The notes under the pieces were generated by a model. The model had not been told where the DNA came from. It ran no database searches and saw only the letters and a list, made by a program, of their open reading frames with translations. 64,000 nucleotides of DNA. Origin: Buttiauxella agrestis (GTDB lineage Bacteria; Pseudomonadota; Gammaproteobacteria; Enterobacterales; Enterobacteriaceae). Positions within the stretch are counted from its first letter, which is position 1; every line of letters begins with the position of its first letter. The translations under genes were made by a program, and so were the position numbers. The stretch covers positions 124,001 through 188,000 of the forward strand of contig NZ_UIGI01000001.1 in assembly GCF_900446255.1 (NCBI RefSeq), in the 5' to 3' direction. This document shows, piece after piece, positions 9,133 through 18,613 of the stretch.

Positions 9133-10170
9133 ATGACCCTACACTGCGCTTTTATAGGTTTTGGCAAAAGCACCACCCGCTACCACCTTCCTTACGTTCT
9201 GGTTCGCAAAGATAAATTCCACGTTGCCCATATCTTCCGCCGCAATGAAAAGCCTGATATCGAGCAGCAGCCGGAATATAGCCACATTCATTTCACCAGC
9301 GATTTAGACGAAGTGCTGAACGACCCGCAGGTGAAACTGGTGGTGGTGTGTACCCATGCAGACAGCCACTTTGATTACGCGAAACGCGCGTTGGAAGCCG
9401 GTAAAAATGTGCTGGTGGAAAAGCCGTTTACCCCAACGCTGGCTGAAGCGAAAGAATTGTTTGAGCTGGCGAAAGCCAAAGGGCTGACCGTCACGCCGTA
9501 TCAAAACCGCCGCTTTGACTCCTGCTTCCTGACCATGAAAAAAGCCATCGAAAGCGGAAAACTGGGCGACATCGTCGAGATTGAAAGCCACTTTGACATG
9601 TATCGCCCGGTGGCTGAAACCAAACCAGGTCTACCGGCAGACGGCGCGTTCTATGGCCTTGGCGTGCATACCATGGACCAAATTATCTCGCTTTTCGGCC
9701 GCCCGGATCATGTCGCCTACGACATTCGCAGCGTGCGCAATAAAGCCAATCCGGACGATACCTTTGAAGCGCAGCTTTTCTATGGCGATATGAAAGCCAT
9801 CGTCAAAACCAGCCATCTGGTGAAAATCGACTACCCGAAATTCCAGGTTCATGGCACCAAAGGCTCGTTTATTAAATACGGAATCGACCAGCAAGAAACC
9901 AGCCTCAAGGCGTACATCATGCCGGGTGAACCGGGCTTTGCGGCTGACAGCAGCGTGGGCCAGCTTGAGTACGCGAATGATGCGGGTGAAACCGTGCGCG
10001 AAGAGCTGAAACCGGAAATGGGCGATTATGGGCGCGTGTACGACGCGCTGTATGAAACCATTCTTAACGGCAAACCCAATTACGTCAGAGAAATTGAAGC
10101 CCTGACCAACCTTGAGATCCTCGAACGCGGTTTCGAGCAGGCTTCTCCTTCAACAATCACTCTCGCCTGA
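9133..10170 (+). CDS. yhhX: Gfo/Idh/MocA-family oxidoreductase YhhX
   Basis: Predicted NAD(P)-dependent dehydrogenase of 345 residues, the same length as E. coli YhhX. The N-terminal Rossmann motif is seen as AFIGFGKST, and the family signature EKPFT at about residue 94 carries the conserved Lys. The C-terminal half is the alpha/beta substrate domain. The substrate is not established. I chose the ATG at 9133 (before TLHCAFIGFG, preceded by AAGGACG) over an in-frame start ten codons upstream. It sits downstream of ryhB as in E. coli. Confidence 0.93.
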   Translation: MTLHCAFIGFGKSTTRYHLPYVLVRKDKFHVAHIFRRNEKPDIEQQPEYSHIHFTSDLDEVLNDPQVKLVVVCTHADSHFDYAKRALEAGKNVLVEKPFTPTLAEAKELFELAKAKGLTVTPYQNRRFDSCFLTMKKAIESGKLGDIVEIESHFDMYRPVAETKPGLPADGAFYGLGVHTMDQIISLFGRPDHVAYDIRSVRNKANPDDTFEAQLFYGDMKAIVKTSHLVKIDYPKFQVHGTKGSFIKYGIDQQETSLKAYIMPGEPGFAADSSVGQLEYANDAGETVREELKPEMGDYGRVYDALYETILNGKPNYVREIEALTNLEILERGFEQASPSTITLA

Positions 10171-10173
10171 CCT

Positions 10174-10227
10174 GAAAATTGACGCCGTAAACTCGTTCAC
10201 TTTTTTTGAACAGAGGCGTCAATTTTC
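10174..10227. terminator. Long hairpin after yhhX
   Basis: GAAAATTGACGCC and its exact complement GGCGTCAATTTTC form a 13-base-pair stem around a 28-base loop that itself holds TGAAC/GTTCA arms and a T-run. The A and T flanks on both sides would let it end transcription from either direction, though both flanking genes run on the plus strand. Confidence 0.65.
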
Positions 10228-10293
10228 ACCCTCTATGATCATTTCCGATTCGAGTCCACACTTAGTCCATCAAACGAATTGCGGAGAAACAAA

Positions 10294-10989
10294 ATGATCT
10301 TTTTAAGAAAAGCTGAAGAACGTGGTCACGCGAATCATGGTTGGTTGGATAGCTGGCACACCTTCTCTTTCGCTAACTATTACGATGCCAATTTCATGGG
10401 TTTCTCGGCATTACGTGTGATTAACGAAGACGTGGTGGAAGCCGGTGAAGGTTTTGGTACCCATCCACACAAAGACATGGAAATCCTGACTTACGTGCTC
10501 GAAGGTGCCGTGGCACACCGCGATAGCATGGGCAACGAAGAGAAAGTCCCTGCGGGTGAATTCCAGATTATGAGCGCCGGGACCGGGATTACTCACTCCG
10601 AGTACAACCCAAGTGACACCGAGCGCCTGCGTTTGTACCAAATCTGGATTATTCCAGACAAAACAGGCATCACGCCGCGTTACGATCAGCGCCGTTTTGA
10701 TGCGCCACAGGGCCGCCAGTTAGTGTTGTCACCGGATGCGCGTGATGGATCTCTGAAAGTGAACCAGGATATGGAGTTGTCGCGTTGGGCATTAGCGAAA
10801 GACGAGCAATCTGTCTATCAGATCCCGGCAGATCGCCGCATTTGGGTGCAGGTTGTAAAAGGTGATGTCTCTATCAACGGCACTCAGGCTAAAACCAGCG
10901 ATGCGGTTGCCGTATGGGACGAACAAGCGATTTCGATTCACGCCAATAGTGAAAGTGAGATTCTTTTGTTCGATTTACCTCCAGTCTAA
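10294..10989 (+). CDS. yhhW: Pirin-family quercetin 2,3-dioxygenase YhhW
   Basis: Bicupin metalloprotein of 231 residues, the length of E. coli YhhW, which has quercetinase activity in vitro. The metal-binding cupin motif is visible as GFGTHPHKDMEILTYVLEG (His residues near 57, 59 and 101, and the Glu of EY), with THSEYN further on. Its role in the cell is unclear. The start at 10294 follows GGAG at 10283; an in-frame upstream start would add five residues. It is a single gene, closed by a hairpin. Confidence 0.93.
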   Translation: MIFLRKAEERGHANHGWLDSWHTFSFANYYDANFMGFSALRVINEDVVEAGEGFGTHPHKDMEILTYVLEGAVAHRDSMGNEEKVPAGEFQIMSAGTGITHSEYNPSDTERLRLYQIWIIPDKTGITPRYDQRRFDAPQGRQLVLSPDARDGSLKVNQDMELSRWALAKDEQSVYQIPADRRIWVQVVKGDVSINGTQAKTSDAVAVWDEQAISIHANSESEILLFDLPPV

Positions 10990-11010
10990 TAAATACCGAT
11001 AGTTACCGGT

Positions 11011-11049
11011 CACAACCTTCCTCGAAACCGGGGGAAGGTTGTGCTTTGT
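11011..11049 (+). terminator. Probable terminator after yhhW
   Basis: CACAACCTTCC pairs exactly with GGAAGGTTGTG around TCGAAACCGGG, followed by a weak T-rich tract (CTTTGT). It separates yhhW from gntR. Confidence 0.65.
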
Positions 11050-11094
11050 CCGTGCTAAACTTCGCTGTCGATAGTTAACCCGCACAGCAAGATA

Positions 11095-12090
11095 ATGAAA
11101 AAGAAAAGACCGGTATTACAGGACGTTGCAGATCGCGTCGGCATAACAAAAATGACGGTCAGCCGCTTTTTGCGTAACCCTGACCAGGTTTCCGCTGCAT
11201 TACAGGTAAAAATTGCCGCCGCCCTTGATGAACTTGGCTACATTCCTAACCGCGCACCTGATATTCTTTCCAACTCAACCAGTCGCGCCATTGGCGTATT
11301 ACTGCCTTCGCTGACCAACCAGGTTTTTGCCGAAGTGTTGCGTGGTATTGAAAACGTCATTGATGCTTACGGCTACCAGACCATGCTCGCCCACTACGGC
11401 TATAAGCCGGAGCTGGAAGAAGAGCGTCTGGAATCCATGCTTTCCTGGAATATCGACGGACTTATCCTCACCGAACGCACCCATACTCCACGCACTTTAA
11501 AAATGATTGAAGTGGCGGGGATTCCCGTAGTGGAATTGATGGACAGCATTTCTCCGTGCCTCGATATCGCCGTCGGGTTTGATAACTTCGAAGCTGCACG
11601 CCAGATGACTGCGGCGATTATTGCTCGCGGCCACCGCCACGTCGCGTATCTCGGTGCTCGCCTTGATGAACGTACCGTGATTAAGAAAAAAGGTTATGAG
11701 CAGGCGATGAACGATGCCGGACTTGTGCCATATAGTGTAATGGTCGAAAACTCCTCCTCATATTCCACCGGTATTGAATTGTTCCGTCAGGCGCGTCGTG
11801 AATATCCGCAGCTCGACAGTATCTTCTGCACCAACGATGACTTAGCGATCGGCGCGGCGTTTGAATGCCAGCGCCAGGGTTTGAGCATTCCGAAAGATAT
11901 GGCGATTGCTGGTTTCCACGGTCACGATATCGGCCAGGTTATGGAGCCGCGTCTTGCCAGTGTACTGACGCCGCGTGAACGAATGGGCCGCATTGGTGCC
12001 GAGCGTTTGCTGGCGAGAATTCGCGGTGAAGAGGTCACTCCGCAAATGCTCGACCTGGGTTTCACTTTATCTCCCGGCGGTTCAATTTAA
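11095..12090 (+). CDS. gntR: Gluconate operon repressor GntR (LacI family)
   Basis: DNA-binding repressor of the gluconate genes, 331 residues. The N-terminal LacI-type helix-turn-helix and hinge helix read LQDVADRVGITKMTVSRF, and a periplasmic-binding-protein-like effector domain follows from about residue 60. It is nearly identical in layout to E. coli GntR, whose inducer is gluconate or 6-phosphogluconate. It lies directly ahead of gntK, with operators in the gap. Confidence 0.96.
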   Translation: MKKKRPVLQDVADRVGITKMTVSRFLRNPDQVSAALQVKIAAALDELGYIPNRAPDILSNSTSRAIGVLLPSLTNQVFAEVLRGIENVIDAYGYQTMLAHYGYKPELEEERLESMLSWNIDGLILTERTHTPRTLKMIEVAGIPVVELMDSISPCLDIAVGFDNFEAARQMTAAIIARGHRHVAYLGARLDERTVIKKKGYEQAMNDAGLVPYSVMVENSSSYSTGIELFRQARREYPQLDSIFCTNDDLAIGAAFECQRQGLSIPKDMAIAGFHGHDIGQVMEPRLASVLTPRERMGRIGAERLLARIRGEEVTPQMLDLGFTLSPGGSI

Positions 12091-12098
12091 CCGTCCCA

Positions 12099-12120
12099 AA
12101 ATATGATTTAGCTCACAGTT
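12099..12120. promoter_or_regulatory. CRP-like site between gntR and gntK
   Basis: TATGA-N6-TCACA (12102-12117) is a one-mismatch form of the CRP core TGTGA-N6-TCACA. Gluconate genes of E. coli are under catabolite control, so activation of gntKU by cAMP-CRP is likely. Confidence 0.6.
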
Positions 12121-12171
12121 ATACACTTTGCAAGCTAATGGTTATTGCTTATTGCGCAGGCAGCTTAGACA

Positions 12172-12199
12172 ATGTTACCGATAACAGTTACCCGTAACA
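12172..12199. promoter_or_regulatory. Paired GntR operators upstream of gntK
   Basis: ATGTTACCGATAACAG is followed at once by GTTACCCGTAAC. Both are copies of the GntR operator consensus (ATGTTACC-GATAACAT type palindromes) known from E. coli gntKU. They lie about 40 bases ahead of the gntK start, in position to block transcription. Confidence 0.85.
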
Positions 12200-12239
12200 A
12201 TTTCCTATAACAAATTGTTGCGCTAGTCGGAGCTTCGCT

Positions 12240-12773
12240 ATGAGCACTACCAACCACGAAAACCACATCTACGTCCTGATGGGCGTCTCTGGCAGCGGTA
12301 AATCTGCTGTTGCAAGTGAAGTTGCTCATCAACTCAAAGCCGCGTTCCTCGACGGCGACTTCCTTCATCCGCGCTGCAATATCATGAAAATGGCATCGGG
12401 TGAGCCGCTGAACGATGAAGATCGTAAGCCGTGGCTGCAAGCGTTGAACGATGCAGCTTTCGCGATGCAGCGTACCAACAAAGTCTCTTTGATTGTTTGC
12501 TCCGCGCTGAAAAAAGTTTATCGCGACCAATTACGCGAAGGTAATCCGAACCTCTCCTTCATCTACATGAAAGGGGATTTCGAGGTCATTGAAAACCGCC
12601 TGAAGGCCCGTAAAGGTCACTTCTTCAAAACGCAGATGCTGGTCACTCAGTTTGAAACGCTGCAAGAACCGAAGTCTGACGAACCTGATGTTCTGGTGGT
12701 GGATATCGACCAAACGCTTGAAGGCGTAGTCGCCAGCACGATTGATGTGATTAATAAAGGCAGTGCGCAGTGA
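12240..12773 (+). CDS. gntK: Thermoresistant gluconokinase GntK
   Basis: Phosphorylates gluconate to 6-phosphogluconate, feeding the Entner-Doudoroff and pentose phosphate routes. The 177-residue protein has the P-loop GVSGSGKSAVA near residues 15-25 and the gluconokinase motif FLDGDFLHP. E. coli GntK is 175 residues. Its stop overlaps the GTG start of gntU, so the two are coupled. Confidence 0.96.
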   Translation: MSTTNHENHIYVLMGVSGSGKSAVASEVAHQLKAAFLDGDFLHPRCNIMKMASGEPLNDEDRKPWLQALNDAAFAMQRTNKVSLIVCSALKKVYRDQLREGNPNLSFIYMKGDFEVIENRLKARKGHFFKTQMLVTQFETLQEPKSDEPDVLVVDIDQTLEGVVASTIDVINKGSAQ

Positions 12774-14110
12774 GTACATTAACTCTTGTTTTAACAGCAG
12801 TGGGTTCAGTATTACTGTTGCTGTTTTTAGTGATGAAGGCGCGTATGCACGCCTTCGTTGCTTTGATGGTGGTTTCAATTGGTGCAGGGATCTTTTCCGG
12901 AATGCCGCTCGATAAAATTGCGGCAACCATGGAAAAAGGAATGGGCGGGACACTCGGATTCCTCGCCATCGTCGTCGCGCTTGGCGCGATGTTCGGTAAG
13001 ATTCTCCATGAAACGGGTGCGGTAGACCAAATCGCCGTCAAAATGCTGAAGGCTTTTGGCAAGAGTCGCGCACATTACGCGATTGGCCTGGCGGGCTTGA
13101 TTTGCGCCCTGCCATTGTTCTTCGAAGTGGCTATCGTTCTGCTGATTAGCGTGGCATTTTCTATGGCCCGCCACACCGGAACTAACCTCGTTAAGCTGGT
13201 GATCCCACTGTTTGCGGGCGTCGCCGCTGCCGCAGCGTTTCTGCTGCCCGGGCCTGCGCCTATGTTACTCGCCTCCCAGATGCACGCCGACTTTGGCTGG
13301 ATGATTCTGCTCGGCTTGTGCGCTGCAATTCCGAGCATGATTATCGCCGGGCCGCTGTTTGGGAACTTCATCAGCAAATATGTCGAGCTGCATATTCCTG
13401 ACGACATCAGCGAACCGCATTTGGGTGAAGGCAAATTACCGTCGTTTGGTTTTAGCCTGTCGCTGATCCTGTTGCCGCTGGTGCTGGTGGGCATGAAAAC
13501 CATCGCTGCACGTTTCGTTGAACAGGGTTCCACGCTGTACGAATGGCTCGAGTTTGTCGGCCACCCGTTCACCGCGATTCTGGTCGCGTGTCTGGTTGCG
13601 ATTTACGGCCTTGCATACCGCCAGGGTATGGCGAAAGAGCGAGTCATGGAAATCTGCGGCCACGCGCTGCAACCCGCGGGTATCATTCTGTTGGTTATCG
13701 GCGCGGGCGGTGTGTTCAAGCAAGTGTTGGTGGATTCAGGTGTTGGCCCAGCCTTAGGTGAAGCGTTAACCGGGTTAGGTCTTCCGATCGCGTTAACCTG
13801 CTTCGTGCTGGCGGCAGCGGTGCGCATTATCCAGGGCTCCGCAACGGTCGCCTGTTTGACCGCAGTGGGTCTGGTAATGCCTGTTATCGAGCAATTGAAC
13901 TATAGCGGCGCACAAATGGCAGCGTTGTCGATTTGTATCGCGGGCGGTTCCATTGTGGTGAGCCACGTAAACGACGCCGGTTTCTGGCTATTCGGTAAGT
14001 TTACGGGCGCTACCGAAGGGCAAACCCTGAAAACCTGGACCATGATGGAAACCATCCTCGGCACCACCGGTGCACTGGTCGGGATGATTGCTTTTACGCT
14101 GCTCTCCTGA
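12770..14110 (+). CDS. gntU: Low-affinity gluconate transporter GntU
   Basis: Inner-membrane gluconate/H+ symporter of the GntP family, 446 residues with about twelve to fourteen hydrophobic segments. Family motifs include FFEVAIVLLISVAF, GPAPMLLASQ and the C-terminal GGSIVVSHVNDAGFWL. Translation begins at a GTG that overlaps the gntK stop (GTGA). The length equals that of E. coli GntU. Confidence 0.96.
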   Translation: MSTLTLVLTAVGSVLLLLFLVMKARMHAFVALMVVSIGAGIFSGMPLDKIAATMEKGMGGTLGFLAIVVALGAMFGKILHETGAVDQIAVKMLKAFGKSRAHYAIGLAGLICALPLFFEVAIVLLISVAFSMARHTGTNLVKLVIPLFAGVAAAAAFLLPGPAPMLLASQMHADFGWMILLGLCAAIPSMIIAGPLFGNFISKYVELHIPDDISEPHLGEGKLPSFGFSLSLILLPLVLVGMKTIAARFVEQGSTLYEWLEFVGHPFTAILVACLVAIYGLAYRQGMAKERVMEICGHALQPAGIILLVIGAGGVFKQVLVDSGVGPALGEALTGLGLPIALTCFVLAAAVRIIQGSATVACLTAVGLVMPVIEQLNYSGAQMAALSICIAGGSIVVSHVNDAGFWLFGKFTGATEGQTLKTWTMMETILGTTGALVGMIAFTLLS

Positions 14111-14116
14111 AATGGT

Positions 14117-14148
14117 GCATGACGCTCTGGAAAACCAGAGCGTCATGC
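14117..14148. terminator. Hairpin between convergent gntU and xylB
   Basis: GCATGACGCTCTGG and CCAGAGCGTCATGC form a perfect 14-base-pair stem around AAAA. There is no long T-run on either side, so it may act as a weak bidirectional terminator or a block to 3' exonucleases. Confidence 0.7.
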
Positions 14149-14162
14149 TTCTGAAAATACTC

Positions 14163-15617
14163 TCAAGACATTAACGGCAACAGCTGCTGATAAATCTGAT
14201 TAAACACTTTGCGACGAGATTTGTAACGTTCATGGCGTGACATATCCGGCTTGTGCTGCTGCTCAAGTGGTAACTGCGGAAGCAGGGATTGCAAAGGTTT
14301 TTCTGGCGACATGGCGATTTGTGCCAGTCGTGCAGCACCCAATGCCGGGCCGACATCACCCCCCGTACGGTAATCCAACGTTTGCCCGCTGATATCCGCC
14401 AGCATTTGCCGCCAGTACGGACTTCGCGCACCGCCGCCAATCAGCGTGACGCTTTGTGGCGTAACGCCACAGGAATGCACCACGTCCATGCCATCCGCCA
14501 ACGCGTAACCCACGCCTTCAAGTACCGCGCGCGCCAGTTCTGCCGGGCCGTGCTGATGCGTCAGGCCAAAGAAAACGCCTTTTGCCTGCGGATTATTGTG
14601 CGGTGTGCGTTCGCCTGAAAGGTAAGGCAGGAACCAGACATCGCCCGCTTCTTCATTGGCTTGTTCAGCCGCTGCCAGCAACGCAGGAACGGTATCCAGG
14701 CCGGTCAGCTTTGCTGCCCAGTCAAGGCAGGACGCCGCGCTCAACATCACGGACATTAAATGCCAGCGGTTGGGCAATGCGTGGCAAAAACTATGTACGG
14801 CGCTTTCCGGCTTGCTGAGGAAACCTTCGCTTACGGCAAAATAAACCCCCGAGGTGCCGAGCGACAACATTGCCTGGCCTGCGTCCATCATGCCGACACC
14901 CGCTGCGCCTGCTGCGTTATCACCTCCACCGGCCACAACCGGCACCGCAGGCATATTCCACGCCTGCGCCACGTCTGCTTTCAGCGTGCCGGTAATTTCA
15001 CTGCCTTCGAATAAATCAGGCATTTGCTGGCGGCTGAATTGGCAGGCGTCGAGCATTTTGTCGCTCCAGTCGCGCTTCGCGACATCCAGCCACATTGTGC
15101 CGGCTGCGTCAGACATATCGCTGGCAAAAATGCCGGTCATCCGCAAACGTAGATAATCTTTAGGCAATAGCACCTTATCGACTTTTGCAAAAACGCCTGG
15201 CTCGTGGCGCTTTACCCACAGCAGTTTTGGCGCGGTAAAACCTGGCATCATCAGGTTGCCAGTAATTTTGCGCGAATCAGTAACGCTGGCTTCCAGCAAA
15301 GCGCACTCTTCGCCGCAGCGCCCGTCGTTCCATAAAATCGCCGGGCGTAAAACATTTTGCTGTTCATCAAGCAATGTTGCGCCGTGCATTTGCCCGGCAA
15401 TCCCGAGTGCTTTAACACCCGCGAGGGAATGTTGTTCACCGAGTGCTTTCATCGCGCGGTCGGTGGCTTGCCACCAGTGTTCAGGATCTTGCTCCGACCA
15501 CAACGGATGCGGGCGCGACACCGTCAGCGCTTCAGTACGTGTTGCCAGCACCTCGCCTTGCTCATCCAACAAAATCACTTTTACACCCGAGGTGCCGAGA
15601 TCGATTCCGATGTACAT
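14163..15617 (-). CDS. xylB: Xylulokinase XylB
   Basis: Phosphorylates D-xylulose to xylulose-5-phosphate, the second step of xylose catabolism. The 484 residues equal the E. coli enzyme. FGGY-kinase landmarks are the N-terminal phosphate loop IGIDLGTSGVK, the substrate segment GQMHGATLLD, the catalytic Asp in GGGDNAAGA and the C-terminal LIGGGARSPYWRQ. It is transcribed after xylA on the minus strand, but an ERIC element fills most of the 242-base gap between them. Confidence 0.97.
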   Translation of the reverse strand: MYIGIDLGTSGVKVILLDEQGEVLATRTEALTVSRPHPLWSEQDPEHWWQATDRAMKALGEQHSLAGVKALGIAGQMHGATLLDEQQNVLRPAILWNDGRCGEECALLEASVTDSRKITGNLMMPGFTAPKLLWVKRHEPGVFAKVDKVLLPKDYLRLRMTGIFASDMSDAAGTMWLDVAKRDWSDKMLDACQFSRQQMPDLFEGSEITGTLKADVAQAWNMPAVPVVAGGGDNAAGAAGVGMMDAGQAMLSLGTSGVYFAVSEGFLSKPESAVHSFCHALPNRWHLMSVMLSAASCLDWAAKLTGLDTVPALLAAAEQANEEAGDVWFLPYLSGERTPHNNPQAKGVFFGLTHQHGPAELARAVLEGVGYALADGMDVVHSCGVTPQSVTLIGGGARSPYWRQMLADISGQTLDYRTGGDVGPALGAARLAQIAMSPEKPLQSLLPQLPLEQQHKPDMSRHERYKSRRKVFNQIYQQLLPLMS

Positions 15618-15647
15618 ACCGACTCCTACTTATACGCCCGTCATACT

Positions 15648-15821
15648 TCAAGTTGCAGGGGTGTTGGCTGCAGGATCTCACCCCAGTCACTTACTTATGT
15701 AAGCTCCAGGGGATTCGAGCCTTTGCCGCGTTACTCGGCAGAGCCTCGCCCCGTTGGGGCCAGCGCAAGCGCTGTTCAAAATGCTGAAGCCTTTTGTCCT
15801 GCAACTCGAATTATTTAGGGC
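15648..15821. repeat. ERIC element with extra internal segment, between xylA and xylB
   Basis: The core CAGTCACTTACTTATGTAAG plus CTCCAGGGGATTCGAGC is close to the ERIC consensus; outer arms TTCAAGTTGCAGG and CCTGCAACTCGAATTATTT close the element. At about 174 bases it is longer than the usual 127. The extra bases include a GC-rich hairpin (GCCTCGCCCCGTTGGGGC) near 15746-15765. It lies within the xylAB transcript. Confidence 0.85.
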
Positions 15822-15859
15822 ACTCGCTACAGGTTGCACTTCATGACTACGGCTTAGAT

Positions 15860-17182
15860 TTATTTATCGAACAGATAACGATTCACCAGGTTTTCCAGCA
15901 ACTCCTGATGCCCACTTTGGTGCTGCGGCGCCAGGTTATGTTGTTCAGCGTACTGCGCAACTTGTGCCAGAGACATTTGCCCTTTCAGAATTTGCTGGCC
16001 GACTTCACCATTCCAGCCGGCATAACGTTTGGCGACACGCTTATCCAGCTCACCCTCTTCAATCATGCGTGCGGCAATTTTCAGCGACAGCGCCATGACA
16101 TCCATGGCACCAATATGACCATAGAACAGATCGTACTTATCGGTGCTCTGGCGACGAACTTTGGCATCAAAGTTCAGGCCGCCTGTGGTAAAGCCGCCCG
16201 CTTTCAGAATTTCGTACATCACCAGTGAGTTTTCTTCAACGCTGTTCGGGAACTGGTCGGTATCCCAGCCCAGTTGCGGGTCGCCACGGTTCGCATCAAC
16301 AGAGCCGAAGATACCCAACGCAATCGCGCTGGCAATTTCATGGTGGAAGGAGTGACCGGCCAGTGTTGCGTGGTTCGCCTCAATGTTCACTTTGATCTCT
16401 TTTTCCAGACCAAACTGCTTCAGGAAGCCGTAAACCGTTGCAACATCATAGTCATATTGGTGTTTCGTTGGTTCTTGTGGTTTCGGTTCGATAAGCAGCG
16501 TTCCACGGAAACCAATTTTGTGTTTGTGCTCAACCACCATCTGCATGAAACGGCCAATTTGCTCGCGTTCCTGGCGCAAATCGGTATTGAGGAGGGATTC
16601 GTAACCTTCACGCCCACCCCATAAAACATAGTTCTCGCCGCCTAATTTGTGCGTGGCATTCATCGCGGTGGCGACTTGTGTTGCTGCCCATGCGAACACT
16701 TCCGGGTCTGGATTAGTGGCGGCACCTGCACCGTAACGTGGATTGGTAAAGCAGTTAGCCGTACCCCACAGCAACTTCACGCCGCTTTCTTGCTGCTTTT
16801 GCGCCAGCACGTCGGTCATTTGCGCGAAGTTATTCAGATACTCTTTCAGCGACGCGCCTTCTGGCGATACGTCAACATCGTGGAAGCAGTAATACGGTAC
16901 GTTCAGTTTGTGGAAGAACTCAAACGCGACATCGGCTTTGCCTTTTGCCAACGCCAGTGCATCGCCTGCCTGCTGCCATGGGCGTTCAAAAGAACCGACA
17001 CCAAACATATCTGCGCCATTCCAGCAGAAGTTATGCCAGTAACAGGCCGCAAAGCGCAGGTGATCTTCCATGCGTTTGCCCAGAACGATTTCGTCTGGGT
17101 TGTAATGGCGAAACGCCAGAGGATTAGTGGATTTAGTGCCTTCAAAACGTACACGATCGAGTTGGTCGAAATAGGCTTGCAT
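15860..17182 (-). CDS. xylA: Xylose isomerase XylA
   Basis: Converts D-xylose to D-xylulose in the cytoplasm. The 440-residue TIM-barrel enzyme shows the class II motifs [11 protein letters not shown] (catalytic His and Asp near residues 101-104), [16 protein letters not shown] and [18 protein letters not shown], which carry metal-binding Glu and His residues, and [11 protein letters not shown] chose the ATG at 17182, preceded by ACGGAG; an open frame extends 27 codons further but has no counterpart in the family. It diverges from xylF over a shared control region. Confidence 0.97.
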   Translation of the reverse strand: MQAYFDQLDRVRFEGTKSTNPLAFRHYNPDEIVLGKRMEDHLRFAACYWHNFCWNGADMFGVGSFERPWQQAGDALALAKGKADVAFEFFHKLNVPYYCFHDVDVSPEGASLKEYLNNFAQMTDVLAQKQQESGVKLLWGTANCFTNPRYGAGAATNPDPEVFAWAATQVATAMNATHKLGGENYVLWGGREGYESLLNTDLRQEREQIGRFMQMVVEHKHKIGFRGTLLIEPKPQEPTKHQYDYDVATVYGFLKQFGLEKEIKVNIEANHATLAGHSFHHEIASAIALGIFGSVDANRGDPQLGWDTDQFPNSVEENSLVMYEILKAGGFTTGGLNFDAKVRRQSTDKYDLFYGHIGAMDVMALSLKIAARMIEEGELDKRVAKRYAGWNGEVGQQILKGQMSLAQVAQYAEQHNLAPQHQSGHQELLENLVNRYLFDK

Positions 17183-17558
17183 ATTTGACTCCGTAATCTT
17201 AATCAGGGGGCGGCAAGTAAGCGATTCTGTAACCATCCTGTATTTTCCTTTGGCGTTGCTCAATTACGTTATTTCACACTGCGATTAAGAGAATGCTCAA
17301 ATGTGCGCTGTCTCGCAAAAAACACTGGAATTAATGAAAGAAATATCTCGAGCGTTATTCCAATAAATAACGCAACAAATGTCTTTTCTAATTTAAAAGA
17401 AGATCGCCATCATAAATTAACAATTAAACAAAAAAACGTAATAGGAAGATAAAAATCTGTAATTGCCGGATTGCCATTCACAGACAACAATCACAGCCGG
17501 TCGACAGATGTTAATAATTTTTAATCCGATTTATTACACCCTACACAGGTATAAAAAT
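17183..17558. promoter_or_regulatory. Divergent xylA/xylF control region
   Basis: This 376-base gap must carry the XylR-activated promoters for xylAB (minus) and xylFGH (plus). On the minus strand, AGTGTGAAATAACGTAATTG (complement of about 17260-17279) closely resembles the E. coli xylA promoter area as remembered; TGTGA there could be a CRP half-site. The stretch 17300-17460 is AT-rich. I could not place XylR operators base by base. An open frame running in from 17463 ahead of xylF is very likely untranslated. Confidence 0.6.
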
Positions 17559-18557
17559 ATGAAAATGAAGATTAAGAACCTTTTACTAACGTTGTGTGCC
17601 TCACTCGTTCTTACCAGTGTCAGCGGCATCGCCAAAGAAGTTAAAATTGGCATGGCGATAGATGATTTACGCCTCGAACGCTGGCAAAAAGATCGCGATA
17701 TCTTTGTTAAAAAAGCGGAGTCTCTGGGGGCGAAAGTCTTTGTACAATCCGCTAACGGCAACGAAGAAACGCAAATGTCGCAAATCGAGAACATGATTAA
17801 CCGTGGCGTTGATGTGTTAGTTATTATTCCTTACAACGGCCAGGTATTAAGTAATGTCATTGCTGAGGCAAAAAGAGAGGGGATAAAAGTATTAGCATAT
17901 GATCGCATGATTAATAATGCCGACATTGATTATTATATTTCATTCGATAATGAAAAGGTCGGTGAGCTTCAGGCGCAAAGCATTGTTAATAAAGTACCTT
18001 CTGGTAATTATTTCTTAATGGGTGGCTCGCCAGTCGATAATAATGCGAAGTTGTTCCGCGCCGGGCAGATGAAAGTATTAAAACCTTATATTGAGAGTGG
18101 AAAAATAAAAATCGTCGGCGATCAATGGGCTGACGGTTGGTTGCCAGAAAACGCATTGAAAATTATGGAAAATGCGCTGACGGCAAATAACAACAAAATT
18201 GACGCGGTGGTGGCCTCAAACGATGCAACCGCAGGTGGTGCTATTCAGGCGCTGAGCGCACAAGGCCTGGCGGGAAAAGTCGCCATTTCCGGGCAGGACG
18301 CTGATCTGGCCGGTGTGAAACGCATTATCGCCGGTACGCAAACCATGACGGTGTACAAGCCGATCACCCAGCTTGCCAATACTGCGGCCGAAATTGCCGT
18401 GGAACTCGGTGAGGGCAAACAACCCGCTTCTGACGCCACGTTGAATAATGGCGTCAAAGATGTCCCTTCACGTCTCCTGACGCCAGTCGAGGTCGATAAA
18501 GCCAACATCGACGCTACCGTTGTCGCAGACGGTTTCCATAAAAAGAGCGAGCTATAA
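17559..18557 (+). CDS. xylF: D-xylose periplasmic binding protein XylF
   Basis: Periplasmic receptor of the XylFGH importer, a sugar-binding protein of the ribose-binding type. It is 332 residues from the ATG at 17559 (AGG nine bases upstream), or 330 from the ATG at 17565, the start used for E. coli. The signal peptide runs to about VSGIAK. Mature motifs KEVKIGMAIDDLRLERWQ and VVASNDATAGGAIQAL are typical. An intercistronic hairpin follows before xylG. Confidence 0.95.
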   Translation: MKMKIKNLLLTLCASLVLTSVSGIAKEVKIGMAIDDLRLERWQKDRDIFVKKAESLGAKVFVQSANGNEETQMSQIENMINRGVDVLVIIPYNGQVLSNVIAEAKREGIKVLAYDRMINNADIDYYISFDNEKVGELQAQSIVNKVPSGNYFLMGGSPVDNNAKLFRAGQMKVLKPYIESGKIKIVGDQWADGWLPENALKIMENALTANNNKIDAVVASNDATAGGAIQALSAQGLAGKVAISGQDADLAGVKRIIAGTQTMTVYKPITQLANTAAEIAVELGEGKQPASDATLNNGVKDVPSRLLTPVEVDKANIDATVVADGFHKKSEL

Positions 18558-18564
18558 CCCACTG

Positions 18565-18585
18565 CGCCCGTGCATGCCACGGGCG
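18565..18585. repeat. Intercistronic hairpin between xylF and xylG
   Basis: CGCCCGTG and CACGGGCG form an eight-base-pair stem around CATGC, without a T-run. In binding-protein operons such hairpins usually protect the upstream mRNA and give more binding protein than ATPase and permease. Confidence 0.65.
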
Positions 18586-18613
18586 ATACCCTTAATCAGG
18601 TAAAGGAGGGGCT

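Noticed and set aside
17463-17558. Extended start of xylF
   Set aside because: The extra residues are unlike a signal peptide, whereas the ATG at 17559 opens a typical one.
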